Positions 37,980 to 52,852 are shown, counted from the first letter of the stretch. The stretch is 64,000 nt of DNA from Leptospira sanjuanensis (GCF_022267325.1 NZ_JAIZBG010000001.1:3530501-3594500); one strand, 5' to 3'. The notes: generated by a model not told the origin, from the sequence alone. Numbers and translations: made by a program.

Positions 37980-37983
<4 letters not shown>
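37570..37983 (-). CDS. Stand-alone receiver-domain protein with a modified C-terminal segment
   Basis: 137 residues with no output domain. Receiver motifs: [15 protein letters not shown] (acidic pair), TIVTDITME with phospho-accepting Asp 55, IATTGF (Thr), and MVPKVPL with the conserved Lys. Between the Thr and the Lys there is a hydrophobic stretch, [20 protein letters not shown], unlike a normal receiver. Its ATG overlaps the ABC-transporter stop by four bases. It is the last gene of the trp-type operon, which is unusual company for a receiver. The partner kinase is unknown. Confidence 0.8.
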
Positions 37984-39874
<1,891 letters not shown>

Positions 39875-39878
<4 letters not shown>

Positions 39879-40452
39879 AGCTCCTGAACGATAGAGGAAA
39901 AGTTTCTGACCAGATCCAGTCCGGCGCTGGTCATGATGGATTCAGGATGAAATTGAACTCCGTAAAGATGTTTTTTGGTTTTGTGACGAACTCCCATAAT
40001 CACGCCGTCGTGCGTTTTGGAAGCGATTTCCAATTCTTTCGGCATACTTTCGGGTTGAATCACGAGAGAATGATAACGGGTTGCAACGAAGGGAGAAGGA
40101 ATTCCTCTGTAGATATCCTTACCGTCGTGTTCTATCAAAGAAACCTTTCCGTGCATGATCGATGGCGCGGAAACGATTTTACCGCCGTGAACGAGACCGA
40201 TCGCCTGATGTCCTAGACAAACCCCGAAGATCGGAAGTTTGCCGCCGAGTTCTCGGATCACGTCCAGACAAACCTTGGAATCCTCGGGACGACCCGGACC
40301 CGGAGAAAGAATGATTCCCTTCGGTTTGAGTTCGTTGATTTCGTTTAACGTGATTTTATCGTTCCGATAAACTTCGACGTCGTTTCCGATCTGACAGAAA
40401 TACTGATAGAGATTGTATGTGAAAGAATCGTAATTGTCGATGAGGAGAAGCA

Positions 40453-40453
<1 letters not shown>
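39875..40453 (-). CDS. trpG: Anthranilate synthase component II / glutamine amidotransferase (TrpG)
   Basis: 192 residues from the ATG at 40453, whose first base is the last base of the trpE stop (TAATG); GGAG is upstream. Class I amidotransferase motifs: [42 protein letters not shown] with the nucleophile Cys, and [12 protein letters not shown] with His-Glu. It provides ammonia to TrpE for anthranilate. The subunit may be shared with PabB for folate in some bacteria. Its end overlaps the ABC gene by four bases. Confidence 0.93.
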
Positions 40454-41874
<1,421 letters not shown>

Positions 41875-41908
41875 GTCCAAAAAGACCTGTTTGAAAACGG
41901 GGATTAAA

Positions 41909-41933
41909 TTTCCGCGCTCGGCTTGCGCGGAAA
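41909..41933 (-). promoter_or_regulatory. Hairpin upstream of trpE
   Basis: On the minus strand TTTCCGCGC-AAGCCGA-GCGCGGAAA makes a perfect nine-pair stem in the 86-base gap between the acyl-CoA dehydrogenase stop and trpE. It may be the dehydrogenase terminator or part of a trp leader. No run of Trp codons and no clear T-run were seen, so attenuation is not shown. Confidence 0.4.
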
Positions 41934-41960
41934 ATTCCTCGAATGTGAGAGAATAGTCTT

Positions 41961-43124
<1,164 letters not shown>

Positions 43125-43336
43125 TTTAATAGCACACCTTGGTCGAAATTGAACTCGTCCGATGGTTCCGGGCATCCCGCCTGGATCGCCGATAGCCGGT
43201 GTCTCATTTCCGGTACAGCCTCGAATTCGGTATTGGAACCTGGATTGAAGAGCTCTGTATGCAGGATTCGAAGGGAATCCTTTACCGTCAAGAAGGTACG
43301 AAAGCCAAATGCCTCGTAGAACTTGAAAGAAGGCTT
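43125..43336 (-). pseudogene. Possible remnant of a small enzyme gene
   Basis: The open frame follows a TAG at 43337-43339 and reads [20 protein letters not shown], with a composition like real proteins; FYEAFGFR is a pattern seen at the end of GNAT or glyoxalase domains. There is no start codon with a ribosome site and the frame runs on into the dehydrogenase gene in another phase. This is a weak call. Confidence 0.2.
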
Positions 43337-43366
43337 CTATTCGCTGTTGGAACTCCTAAGAATTCT

Positions 43367-43390
43367 ATTTGAAATTGTAGGAACTACAAC
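43367..43390. repeat. Short palindromic repeat, copy 1 (TTGTAG-CTACAA)
   Basis: ATTTGAAATTGTAGGAACTACAAC contains the inverted arms TTGTAG and CTACAA with GAA between. A second copy, ATTTGAAAATGTAGGAGGTACAAC, lies at 43485-43508. Of 24 positions 21 are identical. It may be a member of the short repeats scattered in Leptospira. Confidence 0.5.
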
Positions 43391-43484
43391 CCGCAGCCCC
43401 GGATGAATTCGAATTCTTTCCTTCTTCGATTCTATCCTGAAGTTATCCCTTTTTCGGGGGAAATCCAACCGTTTTCAAAACCGA

Positions 43485-43508
43485 ATTTGAAAATGTAGGA
43501 GGTACAAC
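43485..43508. repeat. Short palindromic repeat, copy 2
   Basis: Copy of the repeat at 43367-43390, with three changes; the arms TGTA and TACA are kept. Confidence 0.5.
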
Positions 43509-43528
43509 GTTTCAGAAAATGCTAATAA

Positions 43529-43554
43529 AAAAGCCCGAGGAAACCCCGGGCTTT
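43529..43554 (-). terminator. Intrinsic terminator of the thiolase gene
   Basis: On the minus strand AAAAGCCCGGGG-TTT-CCTCGGGCTTTT forms an eleven-pair stem with one mismatch, then more T. It begins 53 bases after the thiolase stop and is nearly symmetrical, so it could also act on transcripts from the other side. Confidence 0.85.
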
Positions 43555-43606
43555 TCGGAAGAAACGGTAAGGAAGAATTCTTCCCAACCGTAATCGTTCG
43601 ATTCTC

Positions 43607-44788
<1,182 letters not shown>

Positions 44789-44858
44789 GATTACTCCTAA
44801 TAACTCTAATATTCTAAATATTGAATGCGTTTACTTTCAGCCGATTCCGTTTCCTATC

Positions 44859-45818
44859 TCAGTTCACCTTGCCCGCAACGGGAAACACAAGCTCGAAGGG
44901 GTTCGCATGAATTCCCGTTTTGAACATACCGCCTTTGATCGCGTCGGGGAACACCGCCTCGTCGCTCCAAATCTCTTGGATGGTCGCAATTCTTCCCTTG
45001 CCCTTACCGATAAACTGAGTTTGTAGATATCCTTCGGGAGATTTTTGCAAAAGGGTGTACGGGAGAACTTTTGTCGAAACCGGAAAGGAAAAACCTTTTG
45101 TCGCGATCGTAACGCGAAAGAATTCTTTTCCGTTTCGATACGCGGAAATTTTCGTAAGATTTCCTTCCTTCATCCAAACGAAGTCGGCTCTTTCTTTGGG
45201 AATCGCCCAGTTGAGAATTCCCTCTTCCACCGACTTTTGACTGGAAACGAAAATTCTCGTGATTCGTTTGTAGGACTCGTCCTTGTATTCGAAGTTCCCG
45301 GGAATATAAAGAAGTTCGTAATAAGGTCCGACATCACTGGTCTCGTAGTTCACAAGCATCAGAGAACCGAGGCCGCCCTTGTATTGTTTGGAATCTTCAT
45401 CGGAAAAGAATCCCATTTCACGGTTGTAATCTTTTTTGGCCCAAAGCGGAAAAAGAAATCCTTCTCCCTTTAAATCCCAAGGCGCAGGAAAGTGTTGTCC
45501 CTTGCCCGCTTTGGAAGAACCGATTTGTGATTTTTGAGAAAGGATGACGTTGTTGTTTTTGCCGTTCGTTTTGAAAGCAGGGCCGGATTTTGCGGAGGCC
45601 TTCGCGGATGCGCCGGAGTTCCGACTCGTCGAGCGACCTATCGAGCGACCCGTAGGGAGCGAGATACTGAGTTTTTCCGAGCGATCCATAGAGAGGTGTT
45701 CGGTGAGTTTTTCCGAGCGACCCGGCTTCGAGGCCGAACCGCGTTTCAAAGCGGATTTGGAAGTAGGAGTTCCCACAGATTTCTTTTTTACAGCCTTTTT
45801 TGCTACCACCGATGCCAC
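44859..45818 (-). CDS. Acetoacetate-decarboxylase-like protein with repeat-derived basic N-terminus
   Basis: 319 residues with a GTG start (45818; a GTG at 45809 is also possible). Residues 1-110 are basic and rich in Ser, Lys, Ala and Gly and include a stretch (about 33-69) translated from a repeat also found at 50921-51003. The C-terminal 200 residues (PWDLKGEGFLFPLWAKKD, GGLGSLMLVNYETSDVGPYYELLYIPG, SSQKSVEEGILNWAIPKE) resemble the acetoacetate decarboxylase fold; the catalytic Lys pair could not be placed. It is next to thiolase, the source of acetoacetyl-CoA. Function is unconfirmed. Confidence 0.72.
   Translation of the reverse strand: MASVVAKKAVKKKSVGTPTSKSALKRGSASKPGRSEKLTEHLSMDRSEKLSISLPTGRSIGRSTSRNSGASAKASAKSGPAFKTNGKNNNVILSQKSQIGSSKAGKGQHFPAPWDLKGEGFLFPLWAKKDYNREMGFFSDEDSKQYKGGLGSLMLVNYETSDVGPYYELLYIPGNFEYKDESYKRITRIFVSSQKSVEEGILNWAIPKERADFVWMKEGNLTKISAYRNGKEFFRVTIATKGFSFPVSTKVLPYTLLQKSPEGYLQTQFIGKGKGRIATIQEIWSDEAVFPDAIKGGMFKTGIHANPFELVFPVAGKVN
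45613..45722. repeat. Dispersed repeat copy A, embedded in a coding region
   Basis: About 80 bases match the intergenic copy at 50921-51003 (opposite strand) almost base for base, including GAGCGACCTATCGAGCGACC and core GCGACCCGTAGGGAGC. This copy codes residues 33-69 of the acetoacetate-decarboxylase-like protein. It also holds TGAGTTTTTCCGAGCGA twice, 36 bases apart (45668 and 45704). Confidence 0.75.
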
Positions 45819-45939
45819 CTAAAAATAGAAAGAAACCTTCGAAATAAGGCGATTCTACCCGTTTTGTCTTTTCTTCCAAATCCTCAAAAAAAGCCAATTT
45901 TGGAAAGTAGGAATTCTTTTCCTTTTTCTCTTTACTTAA

Positions 45940-45969
45940 TTAACATCGTTCGTTTATTTTGGTCATAAT
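45940..45969 (+). promoter_or_regulatory. Candidate promoter of the desaturase-TetR operon
   Basis: TTAACA (45940-45945), an 18-base spacer and CATAAT (45964-45969) form a sigma70-like promoter. The palindrome that follows overlaps the -10 end, which would let a repressor block RNA polymerase. Confidence 0.45.
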
Positions 45970-45981
45970 GAACATTGTTCA
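45969..45981. promoter_or_regulatory. Probable TetR operator TGAAC-ATT-GTTCA
   Basis: TGAACATTGTTCA is a perfect inverted repeat (5-base arms, 3-base centre), 29 bases upstream of the desaturase ATG and at the promoter -10. The second gene of the operon encodes a TetR-family regulator. Binding is inferred. Confidence 0.55.
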
Positions 45982-46010
45982 CTGAAGAGAAAAAACAAAG
46001 GAGGCCCCTT

Positions 46011-46796
46011 ATGGTCCCTATTTTAATTTTATTTTTTGTCCATTGGTTCGGTTCGGTTTTCGCCCAAACCTTCTTTTTACACAGATACGCCGCTCACGCG
46101 ATGTTTTCGATGAATCGTAACTGGGAGCGATTCTTCCATTTCTTAACGATGGTTCTACAAGGACCTTCTTACCTGAATCCATATGGATATGCGGTTCTGC
46201 ATCGTATGCACCATTCTTACAGCGACACGGAAGAAGATCCGCATTCTCCCCATTTTTCCAAGAATGCGTTCGATATGATGCTCAAAACGAAAAAAATCTA
46301 CGACGACTTCGCTTACGATAGAGTTCCCGCAAACCCCGAATTTACGCGGGATTTTATTCCCCGCTGGAAATCGATCGATCTACTCGGTCAAAATTGGTGG
46401 TTCCGGATCGGATTCGGTTCCTTATACGCCTTTTATTACATGGCTTTCGTTCCAGAAGTACAATGGGCTTGGTATTTGTTGCTCCCGATTCATTGGCTGA
46501 TGGGGCCGATTCACGGCGCAATCGTGAACTGGGGAGGACATAAATACGGCTATCGGAATCATTTTAAGACAAAAGACGAGTCTAAGAATATGTTACCGAT
46601 CGATGTTTTGACCATGGGAGAATTGTATCAGAACAATCATCACGGTCACCCGACTTCCCCGAACTTCGCATATAAATGGTGGGAAGTGGATTTTTGCTTT
46701 CAGATCATGAAGGGGTTGCATAAAGTTGGGATCATAAACATAAAACGAGACGTTTGGACGACTCAGGGAAGGGTTCCGGTTTCCAAAGCGGCTTGA
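46011..46796 (+). CDS. Membrane fatty acid desaturase (acyl-CoA/acyl-lipid delta-9 type)
   Basis: 261 residues from the ATG at 46011, which has an excellent AAGGAGG site at 45998-46004; a TTG further upstream is not needed. The three His boxes are present: FFLHRYAAHAMFSM (HxxxxH), VLHRMHHSYSDTEEDPH (HxxHH) and YQNNHHGHPTSPN (third box). Several hydrophobic helices surround them (VPILILFFVHWFGSVFAQ; WAWYLLLPIHWLMGPIHGA). The enzyme adds a double bond to acyl chains, using iron and oxygen. The TetR gene follows by 19 bases, and a palindrome covers the promoter, as in desaturase operons that sense acyl-CoA. Confidence 0.92.
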   Translation: MVPILILFFVHWFGSVFAQTFFLHRYAAHAMFSMNRNWERFFHFLTMVLQGPSYLNPYGYAVLHRMHHSYSDTEEDPHSPHFSKNAFDMMLKTKKIYDDFAYDRVPANPEFTRDFIPRWKSIDLLGQNWWFRIGFGSLYAFYYMAFVPEVQWAWYLLLPIHWLMGPIHGAIVNWGGHKYGYRNHFKTKDESKNMLPIDVLTMGELYQNNHHGHPTSPNFAYKWWEVDFCFQIMKGLHKVGIINIKRDVWTTQGRVPVSKAA

Positions 46797-46815
46797 TCCG
46801 AGTTTAGAATCAAAG

Positions 46816-47430
46816 ATGACAACTGCAGTTCGACACAAAAGAAGATCCAGAAACAGCCTAAACCGGGAGAACATCGTACAAGTTGCGATGGAGATCCTAC
46901 AGGAAGAAGGAATCGAAGGTCTTTCGATGAGAAAGATCGCCGAAAAATTGGACTGCAGCGTCGCAAGTCCCTATTCTCACTTTAAGAGCCAAGAGGAAAT
47001 CATCCAAGTTCTGATTGCAAAGGGAGAAACCGAACTCACTCAGCTTCTCCGCAACGCGCAAAGGAACGGTAAGAACGCATTCGAAAAGTTAGCCGGAATC
47101 GCGAGAGCGTATTGGGATTTTTCATTGAACAATAAGGAACTTCACAAGGTGATGTTCAACACCGTTCACGGTCACATGCACCGTAAAGCGTTCCCTAGTT
47201 TACCCACAAGCTATCGCGTGTTTTTGGAAACGATCCGAAACGGATGCGCGAGCCACGAATTCAAACTTCCGAAAGCGGAATATCCCGCCATTGCGAGAAT
47301 GATGTGGGGTTGGATGTACGGTTTGATGGTATTAGATTTAACGAATATGCTCAAACGCCGCCGCGGCGGAAAAGACGATCCGTTGGATGAAGGCTTTTTA
47401 TATTTCCGTAGAATTCTTCTCGGCGAATAA
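46816..47430 (+). CDS. TetR-family regulator of the desaturase operon
   Basis: 204 residues. The N-terminal HTH is typical: NRENIVQVAMEILQEEGIEGLSMRKIAEKLDCSVASPYSHFKSQEEI. The rest is the helical ligand-binding half; the C-terminus has MMWGWMYGLMVLDL. Pseudomonas DesT, which pairs with a desaturase gene, senses the saturation of acyl-CoA. By position the same job is likely here, with TGAACATTGTTCA as operator, though other targets are possible. It lacks a gene of its own promoter and is co-transcribed with the desaturase. Confidence 0.9.
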   Translation: MTTAVRHKRRSRNSLNRENIVQVAMEILQEEGIEGLSMRKIAEKLDCSVASPYSHFKSQEEIIQVLIAKGETELTQLLRNAQRNGKNAFEKLAGIARAYWDFSLNNKELHKVMFNTVHGHMHRKAFPSLPTSYRVFLETIRNGCASHEFKLPKAEYPAIARMMWGWMYGLMVLDLTNMLKRRRGGKDDPLDEGFLYFRRILLGE

Positions 47431-47744
47431 ACGACAATCTCCGTAAAACGACCGGCCTCATTTTATTAGATCGGATTCGATCTTGAAATCTTTTTTCGGG
47501 CGGCTCTTTCCAAATCGATCGTTTCAACGAAAATCATAGGGAAAACGCAAAGACCGCGCTTGAACTCAATGTCGCTCCTGACTGTCGCAACAGAATGCTC
47601 CGATCGACGAATTGAAAACGATTCCGTAAATCGAAATCCCACGAATCAACGATTTATTGATTCCGCTGCAATGGCAGCCGCGATCGTAATTTAAGATTCT
47701 TTAATACTTCTTCCTTAGTCCAGCTTTCGACTCGGATTGGAAAT
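47431..47744. other. 314-base convergent gap
   Basis: Between the TetR and rhodanese genes. I see no gene, repeat or clear hairpin. Confidence 0.5.
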
Positions 47745-48080
47745 TCAGTATTTCGCCAAAGAAGGATCGACTTCGTCTGAATACAGAAGAATTCCGCCTT
47801 CCACGTTATGCACCTTTGCAAAACCGGATTGTTTTAAAATTCCGCAGGCCATTCCCGAACGTCCGCCGGAACGGCAATAGACGATCACTTCCTTACCTGA
47901 TTCTTTCCAAGGATTGATTTCGCCAACGCGGTTCGGAAGTTCAGCAACGGGGATTAAAAGATCGGTTCCCTCGATCGTACAGATTTCCACTTCGTTCGGA
48001 TTTCTTACGTCGAGTAAAAAGAACGAATCCTGTCCCGCTTTTCTCAGATCCAATCTCGTTTTTAATTCTTTCGGTGTCAT
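47745..48080 (-). CDS. Rhodanese-domain sulfurtransferase
   Basis: 111 residues, one rhodanese domain. LLDVRNPNEVEICTIEGTDLLIPVAEL and VIVYCRSGGRSGMACGILKQSGF are characteristic; the active-site loop is CRSGGRS with the catalytic Cys. No signal peptide. Single-domain rhodaneses carry sulfur as a persulfide, with thiosulfate, glutathione persulfide or a protein as donor. It lies downstream of the tandem array on the same strand as the ABC-F gene, 457 bases away from it. Confidence 0.92.
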   Translation of the reverse strand: MTPKELKTRLDLRKAGQDSFFLLDVRNPNEVEICTIEGTDLLIPVAELPNRVGEINPWKESGKEVIVYCRSGGRSGMACGILKQSGFAKVHNVEGGILLYSDEVDPSLAKY

Positions 48081-48149
48081 AAGACGGTTTTCCCCAGTTT
48101 AAAGATAAAATATACTTCGACAAATCGATCGGAATTCCGATGCTGCAAC

Positions 48150-48189
48150 GCGACCTAAGTTGTGACCTAAGTTGCGACCCATAGGGAGC
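48150..48189. repeat. Dispersed repeat copy C, next to the tandem array
   Basis: The sequence has the 12-base units GCGACCTAAGTT and GTGACCTAAGTT, then GCGACCCATAGGGAGC. The core differs from copies A and B only at R (A for G). The flanks AAGTTGC (48169-48175) and GCAACTT (48188-48194) form a perfect hairpin around it. Arm sequence differs from A and B while the layout is the same. Confidence 0.55.
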
Positions 48190-48513
48190 AACTTTGAGTT
48201 CGAAAGCAACTTTGAGTTCGAAAGCAACTTTGAGTTCGAAAGCAACTTTGAGTTCGAAAGCAACTTTGAGTTCGAAAGCAACTTTGAGTTCGAAAGCAAC
48301 TTTGAGTTCGAAAGCAACTTTGAGTTCGAAAGCAACTTTGAGTTCGAAAGCAACTTTGAGTTCGAAAGCAACTTTGAGTTCGAAAGCAACTTTGAGTTCG
48401 AAAGCAACTTTGAGTTCGAAAGCAACTTTGAGTTCGAAAGCAACTTTGAGTTCGAAAGCAACTTTGAGTTCGAAAGCAACTTTGAGTTCGAAAGCAACTT
48501 TGAGTTCGAAAGC
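48190..48513. repeat. Perfect tandem array, 18 copies of an 18-base unit
   Basis: The unit AACTTTGAGTTCGAAAGC is repeated 18 times without a single change (324 bases). It starts at the end of copy C and stops 24 bases before the ABC-F stop. Because 18 is a multiple of three, several frames are open through it; none looks like a gene. The identity of all copies suggests recent expansion by slippage, so copy number should differ between strains. Confidence 0.97.
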
Positions 48514-48537
48514 GTTTTGCCAATTCCAGAAATCGTT

Positions 48538-50475
<1,938 letters not shown>

Positions 50476-50554
50476 GGATCGGGAAGTTTAGAAAGATAAA
50501 AGAAGCAAGGGCCGGGTTCCGCCGAAAACCGACGGACCGGAAAAAGGAATGAAA

Positions 50555-50725
50555 TTATTTCTTACCCTTTGCTGCGAGTTCTTCCAATCTAGCATTCAAA
50601 TGCAGGATGTATTTGCTGGAACTGCCGTTCATCTTCTCTTTAGAAGTTTGAAGAGCCGTGTTGATCTCAGCAACGGTCATTTTATTGATTTTTTTGTTTT
50701 TCTTTTCTTGTGTTTCTTCGGACAT
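50555..50725 (-). CDS. Small basic protein of 56 residues
   Basis: The frame is ATG (50725) to TAA (50555): it begins MSEETQEKKNKKINKMTVAE and continues with INTALQTSKEKMNG, SSKYILHLNARLEELAAKGKK. It has a highly charged start and a helical middle, without Cys. It is too short for many gene callers. Position between ABC-F and an intergenic repeat does not show a job. The internal ATG at codon 16 (KMTVAE) would give a shorter form. The helical pattern suggests a nucleoid or ribosome accessory protein, as a guess. Confidence 0.7.
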   Translation of the reverse strand: MSEETQEKKNKKINKMTVAEINTALQTSKEKMNGSSSKYILHLNARLEELAAKGKK

Positions 50726-51154
50726 AGGTTTCCCGCCAAATAATCTAATGCCAGATTTTTAGAATTGGGGCGTTTCGACAACGATTTTAAGGGAGAATCC
50801 TCCGGATTTCCACCGCGCTTGAACGAAATGCATCGTTTTAAAAGAGAATCCATCTTCATCTTTTAGTAAACTCGGCGTATTGGCGCTCGGAAACTCATGT
50901 CTCACTTTCTGAACTCAGCGAACGCCTCTCTAGGGATCGGAAAAACTCAGTATCTCGCTCCCTACGGGTCGCTCGATAGGTCGCTCGATAGTCGGAACTG
51001 CGCGATTATTTTTATTCAATGCCACCTTGTTCTTTAATAATGAGACATAAATAGTGAGGAGTTTCTACACTTTCATTTCAGAAACAACGGGCCTTACTTT
51101 TTTCTTTCGGGAAACTTCGGCGAAATATACAACGGACATTCTCCGGAGTCGAAT
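50726..51154. other. 429-base region upstream of DoxX with repeat copy B
   Basis: It holds the repeat copy B at 50921-51003 and otherwise no gene or RNA that I can support. A weak minus frame with a basic product lies at 50677-50859 and I do not believe it. Confidence 0.5.
50921..51003. repeat. Dispersed repeat copy B (intergenic)
   Basis: On the minus strand the copy has TATCGAGCGACCTATCGAGC, core GCGACCCGTAGGGAGC, then GAGATACTGAGTTTTTCC and a degenerate tail with TGAGTT. It matches copy A over about 80 bases with few changes; a 4-base GAGC/GCGA gap distinguishes the tails. Confidence 0.75.
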
Positions 51155-51604
51155 ATGATCCACCGTTTCTTTTTCACACGAGAATCTCTTGCCCCGCTCT
51201 TTCTGCGGATCGGTCTCGCAATTTGTATTTTTCCTCACGGCGCTCAAAAACTTATGGGATGGTTCGGTGGCGTCGGTTACGAAGCTTCGATGGATTTTTT
51301 AGTGAACACGGCTGAATTTCCGACCGCACTTGCCTTCTTAGCGATCATTTCCGAGTTCTTCGGATCCATCGCTCTCGTCTTAGGACTCGGCACACGATTG
51401 GCCGCATTCGGAATCACGTGCACATTGGCGGTGGCCGGATGGACTCATAGGGAAATCGGTTTTTTTATGAACTGGTTCGGCAATCAAGGCGGAGAAGGAT
51501 TCGAATATCACATTCTCGCGGTCAGCATGGGCCTCTCTCTCTTGCTATTCGGAGGGGGAACCTGGTCTGCGGATTCTTGGGTTTATGATCGTATTGACGG
51601 TTGA
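51155..51604 (+). CDS. DoxX-family membrane protein
   Basis: 149 residues. DoxX pattern: LFLRIGLAICIFPHGAQKLMGWFGG, LAFLAIISEFFGSIALVLGLGTRLAAFGITCTLAVAG and HILAVSMGLSLLLFGGGTWSAD. Four membrane helices. DoxX-type proteins are linked to redox or thiosulfate metabolism and, in mycobacteria, to oxidative-stress membrane complexes. The partner is not visible; a CCGGAG site lies before the ATG. It stands alone. Confidence 0.9.
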   Translation: MIHRFFFTRESLAPLFLRIGLAICIFPHGAQKLMGWFGGVGYEASMDFLVNTAEFPTALAFLAIISEFFGSIALVLGLGTRLAAFGITCTLAVAGWTHREIGFFMNWFGNQGGEGFEYHILAVSMGLSLLLFGGGTWSADSWVYDRIDG

Positions 51605-51738
51605 TCAGAAATTTAGAATATTCAAATCTTCGCAAATCCCAACGCGCAAATTTGCGCCCTTGCATTGGACATTTTGGCTTTCGATAGGTTTCCTCTTCGA
51701 TCGGACATCGCCAAACACCAAACAATCTCCGTAAATAA

Positions 51739-51772
51739 AAAAGCCGCTTGAAGAAACCTTCAAACGGCTTTT
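51739..51772. terminator. Bidirectional terminator between DoxX and FecR genes
   Basis: AAAAGCCG-C-TTGAAG pairs with CTTCAA-A-CGGCTTTT over fourteen positions with one mismatch and an AAAC loop. On the minus strand six T follow, so it ends FecR transcripts well; on the plus strand TTTT is the tail. Confidence 0.9.
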
Positions 51773-51796
51773 GGTCATCAGAGATCGAAACTTAGA

Positions 51797-52852
51797 TCAA
51801 TATTTGATCTTATCCACCGCGTCTTCATCCAGGATGTAAGAACCTTTCAGAGTTTGAACGACCAATTTTCCTTTTTTCTGGGAAACGACCACCCCTCTCA
51901 ATTCTCTTCCGTCCTTCATGATGATATGTTCGATGCTGAGATCGTAGATCTTGCTCAATTCTTCTTCCGTTTTAGCGGTTTTCAGATTTTGCACATCGTT
52001 CAGAAGTTCGCTGTCCAGAGTTCCAAGATTCTTCTTCATATCCTTATATTCAGGAAGTGTAGAATTCACTTTGGAAAGATCGATCGATTCCACTTCTCCG
52101 TCTTTGTTTACGGTTACGAGTTTAGAAGCTTCTAAGATATATACTTTTTTGGATGCGTTCAGAGAAGTAACTTCGACGGCGCCTTCCGCCACGAAGACCA
52201 CGGATTCGCTTTCGGATGCGTTTACTTCAAACGAAGTCCCACGAACCGCTGCGACCGCAGACGGTGTTTCCACGTAGAAGTTGCTTCCTTTCTTTTCTTT
52301 CTCGACTACGTTTAATAACCTACCCGCAGCGAGATTCATTCTGATCTGAGAACCGTTGTTTTCTCTCAGTTCTTTCAGGATCAATCTACTGTTTTCTTTA
52401 ACGCGAATTACGCTGGAATCCGTTAAACCGATGTCGACCGCTCCGCCCGCTTCGGTAAGAATGATGTCGGACTCGTTTAAAAGATCGCCTTGGTGTAACT
52501 TGATTTCCACATCTCTCATTACGGAAGCCTTGCCTTTTACAAAGACGACCGCCGCTTTCAGAGGAGTTCCTTGAACGATTTCCGTTTCAACTTTCGGAGT
52601 TCTTAGGCTAAACCAAGCTCCTCCGATTGTAAGTAATAATACGGCCGCCGCCGCGAGCCATGTAGTTTTTGGAAAATGCAGAATTTTAGTATCAGTCGGA
52701 ACAGTCATTATTTTGTCCTCCACGGTGAAGCGGGGCTTCATTCCGATCCAGTTCGGATCGAATGCCGGGAGTTGAGATACAGAGTCCTTTTCTCTAAGGA
52801 GTCGCGCGTATCCTTCAAATTCGGGAGTATTTATTTTATTTTCCATATTCAT
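51797..52852 (-). CDS. FecR-domain anti-sigma/regulatory membrane protein with C-terminal DGR module
   Basis: 351 residues. One membrane helix (WLAAAAVLLLTIGGAWFSL, about 67-86) separates a short inside part from a periplasmic FecR domain: GDLLNESDIILTEAGGAVDIGL, SVIRVKENSRLILKEL, NFYVETPSAVAAVRGTSFEVN (the FecR core AVRGTSFEV) and VFVAEGAVEVTS. The last 45 residues, IIMKDGRELRGVVVSQKKGK..., end DEDAVDKIKY and resemble modules in the proteins at 53666-54499 and 2621-3508. It is 157 bases downstream of the ECF sigma gene. FecR proteins transduce signals to their sigma factor and often inhibit it. Confidence 0.88.
   Translation of the reverse strand: MNMENKINTPEFEGYARLLREKDSVSQLPAFDPNWIGMKPRFTVEDKIMTVPTDTKILHFPKTTWLAAAAVLLLTIGGAWFSLRTPKVETEIVQGTPLKAAVVFVKGKASVMRDVEIKLHQGDLLNESDIILTEAGGAVDIGLTDSSVIRVKENSRLILKELRENNGSQIRMNLAAGRLLNVVEKEKKGSNFYVETPSAVAAVRGTSFEVNASESESVVFVAEGAVEVTSLNASKKVYILEASKLVTVNKDGEVESIDLSKVNSTLPEYKDMKKNLGTLDSELLNDVQNLKTAKTEEELSKIYDLSIEHIIMKDGRELRGVVVSQKKGKLVVQTLKGSYILDEDAVDKIKY

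Larger units (their letters stand above)
43125..43606. other. 482-base intergenic region with repeats, a possible decayed gene and a terminator
   Basis: The region contains a terminator after the thiolase gene (43529-43554), two copies of a 24-base palindromic repeat, and a minus-strand open frame (43336 down to the dehydrogenase start) that reads [18 protein letters not shown] and looks like the tail of a lost enzyme gene. No intact gene is seen. Confidence 0.5.
48081..48537. other. 457-base region holding copy C and the tandem array
   Basis: Between the rhodanese start and the ABC-F stop. Apart from the repeat and array no gene is evident. Confidence 0.6.

Noticed and set aside
41875..41960. 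Trp attenuator/leader peptide
   Set aside because: A hairpin is present, but no short frame with Trp codons and no T-run.
45975..46010. Upstream start of the desaturase at a TTG
   Set aside because: The ATG at 46011 has a perfect ribosome site at correct spacing, and the TTG is within the operator.
48190..48513. CRISPR array
   Set aside because: There are no spacers; the units are head-to-tail and identical, with no cas genes near.
50677..50859. 60-residue minus-strand frame before the small protein
   Set aside because: Overlaps the start of the small protein in another frame and has no ribosome site.
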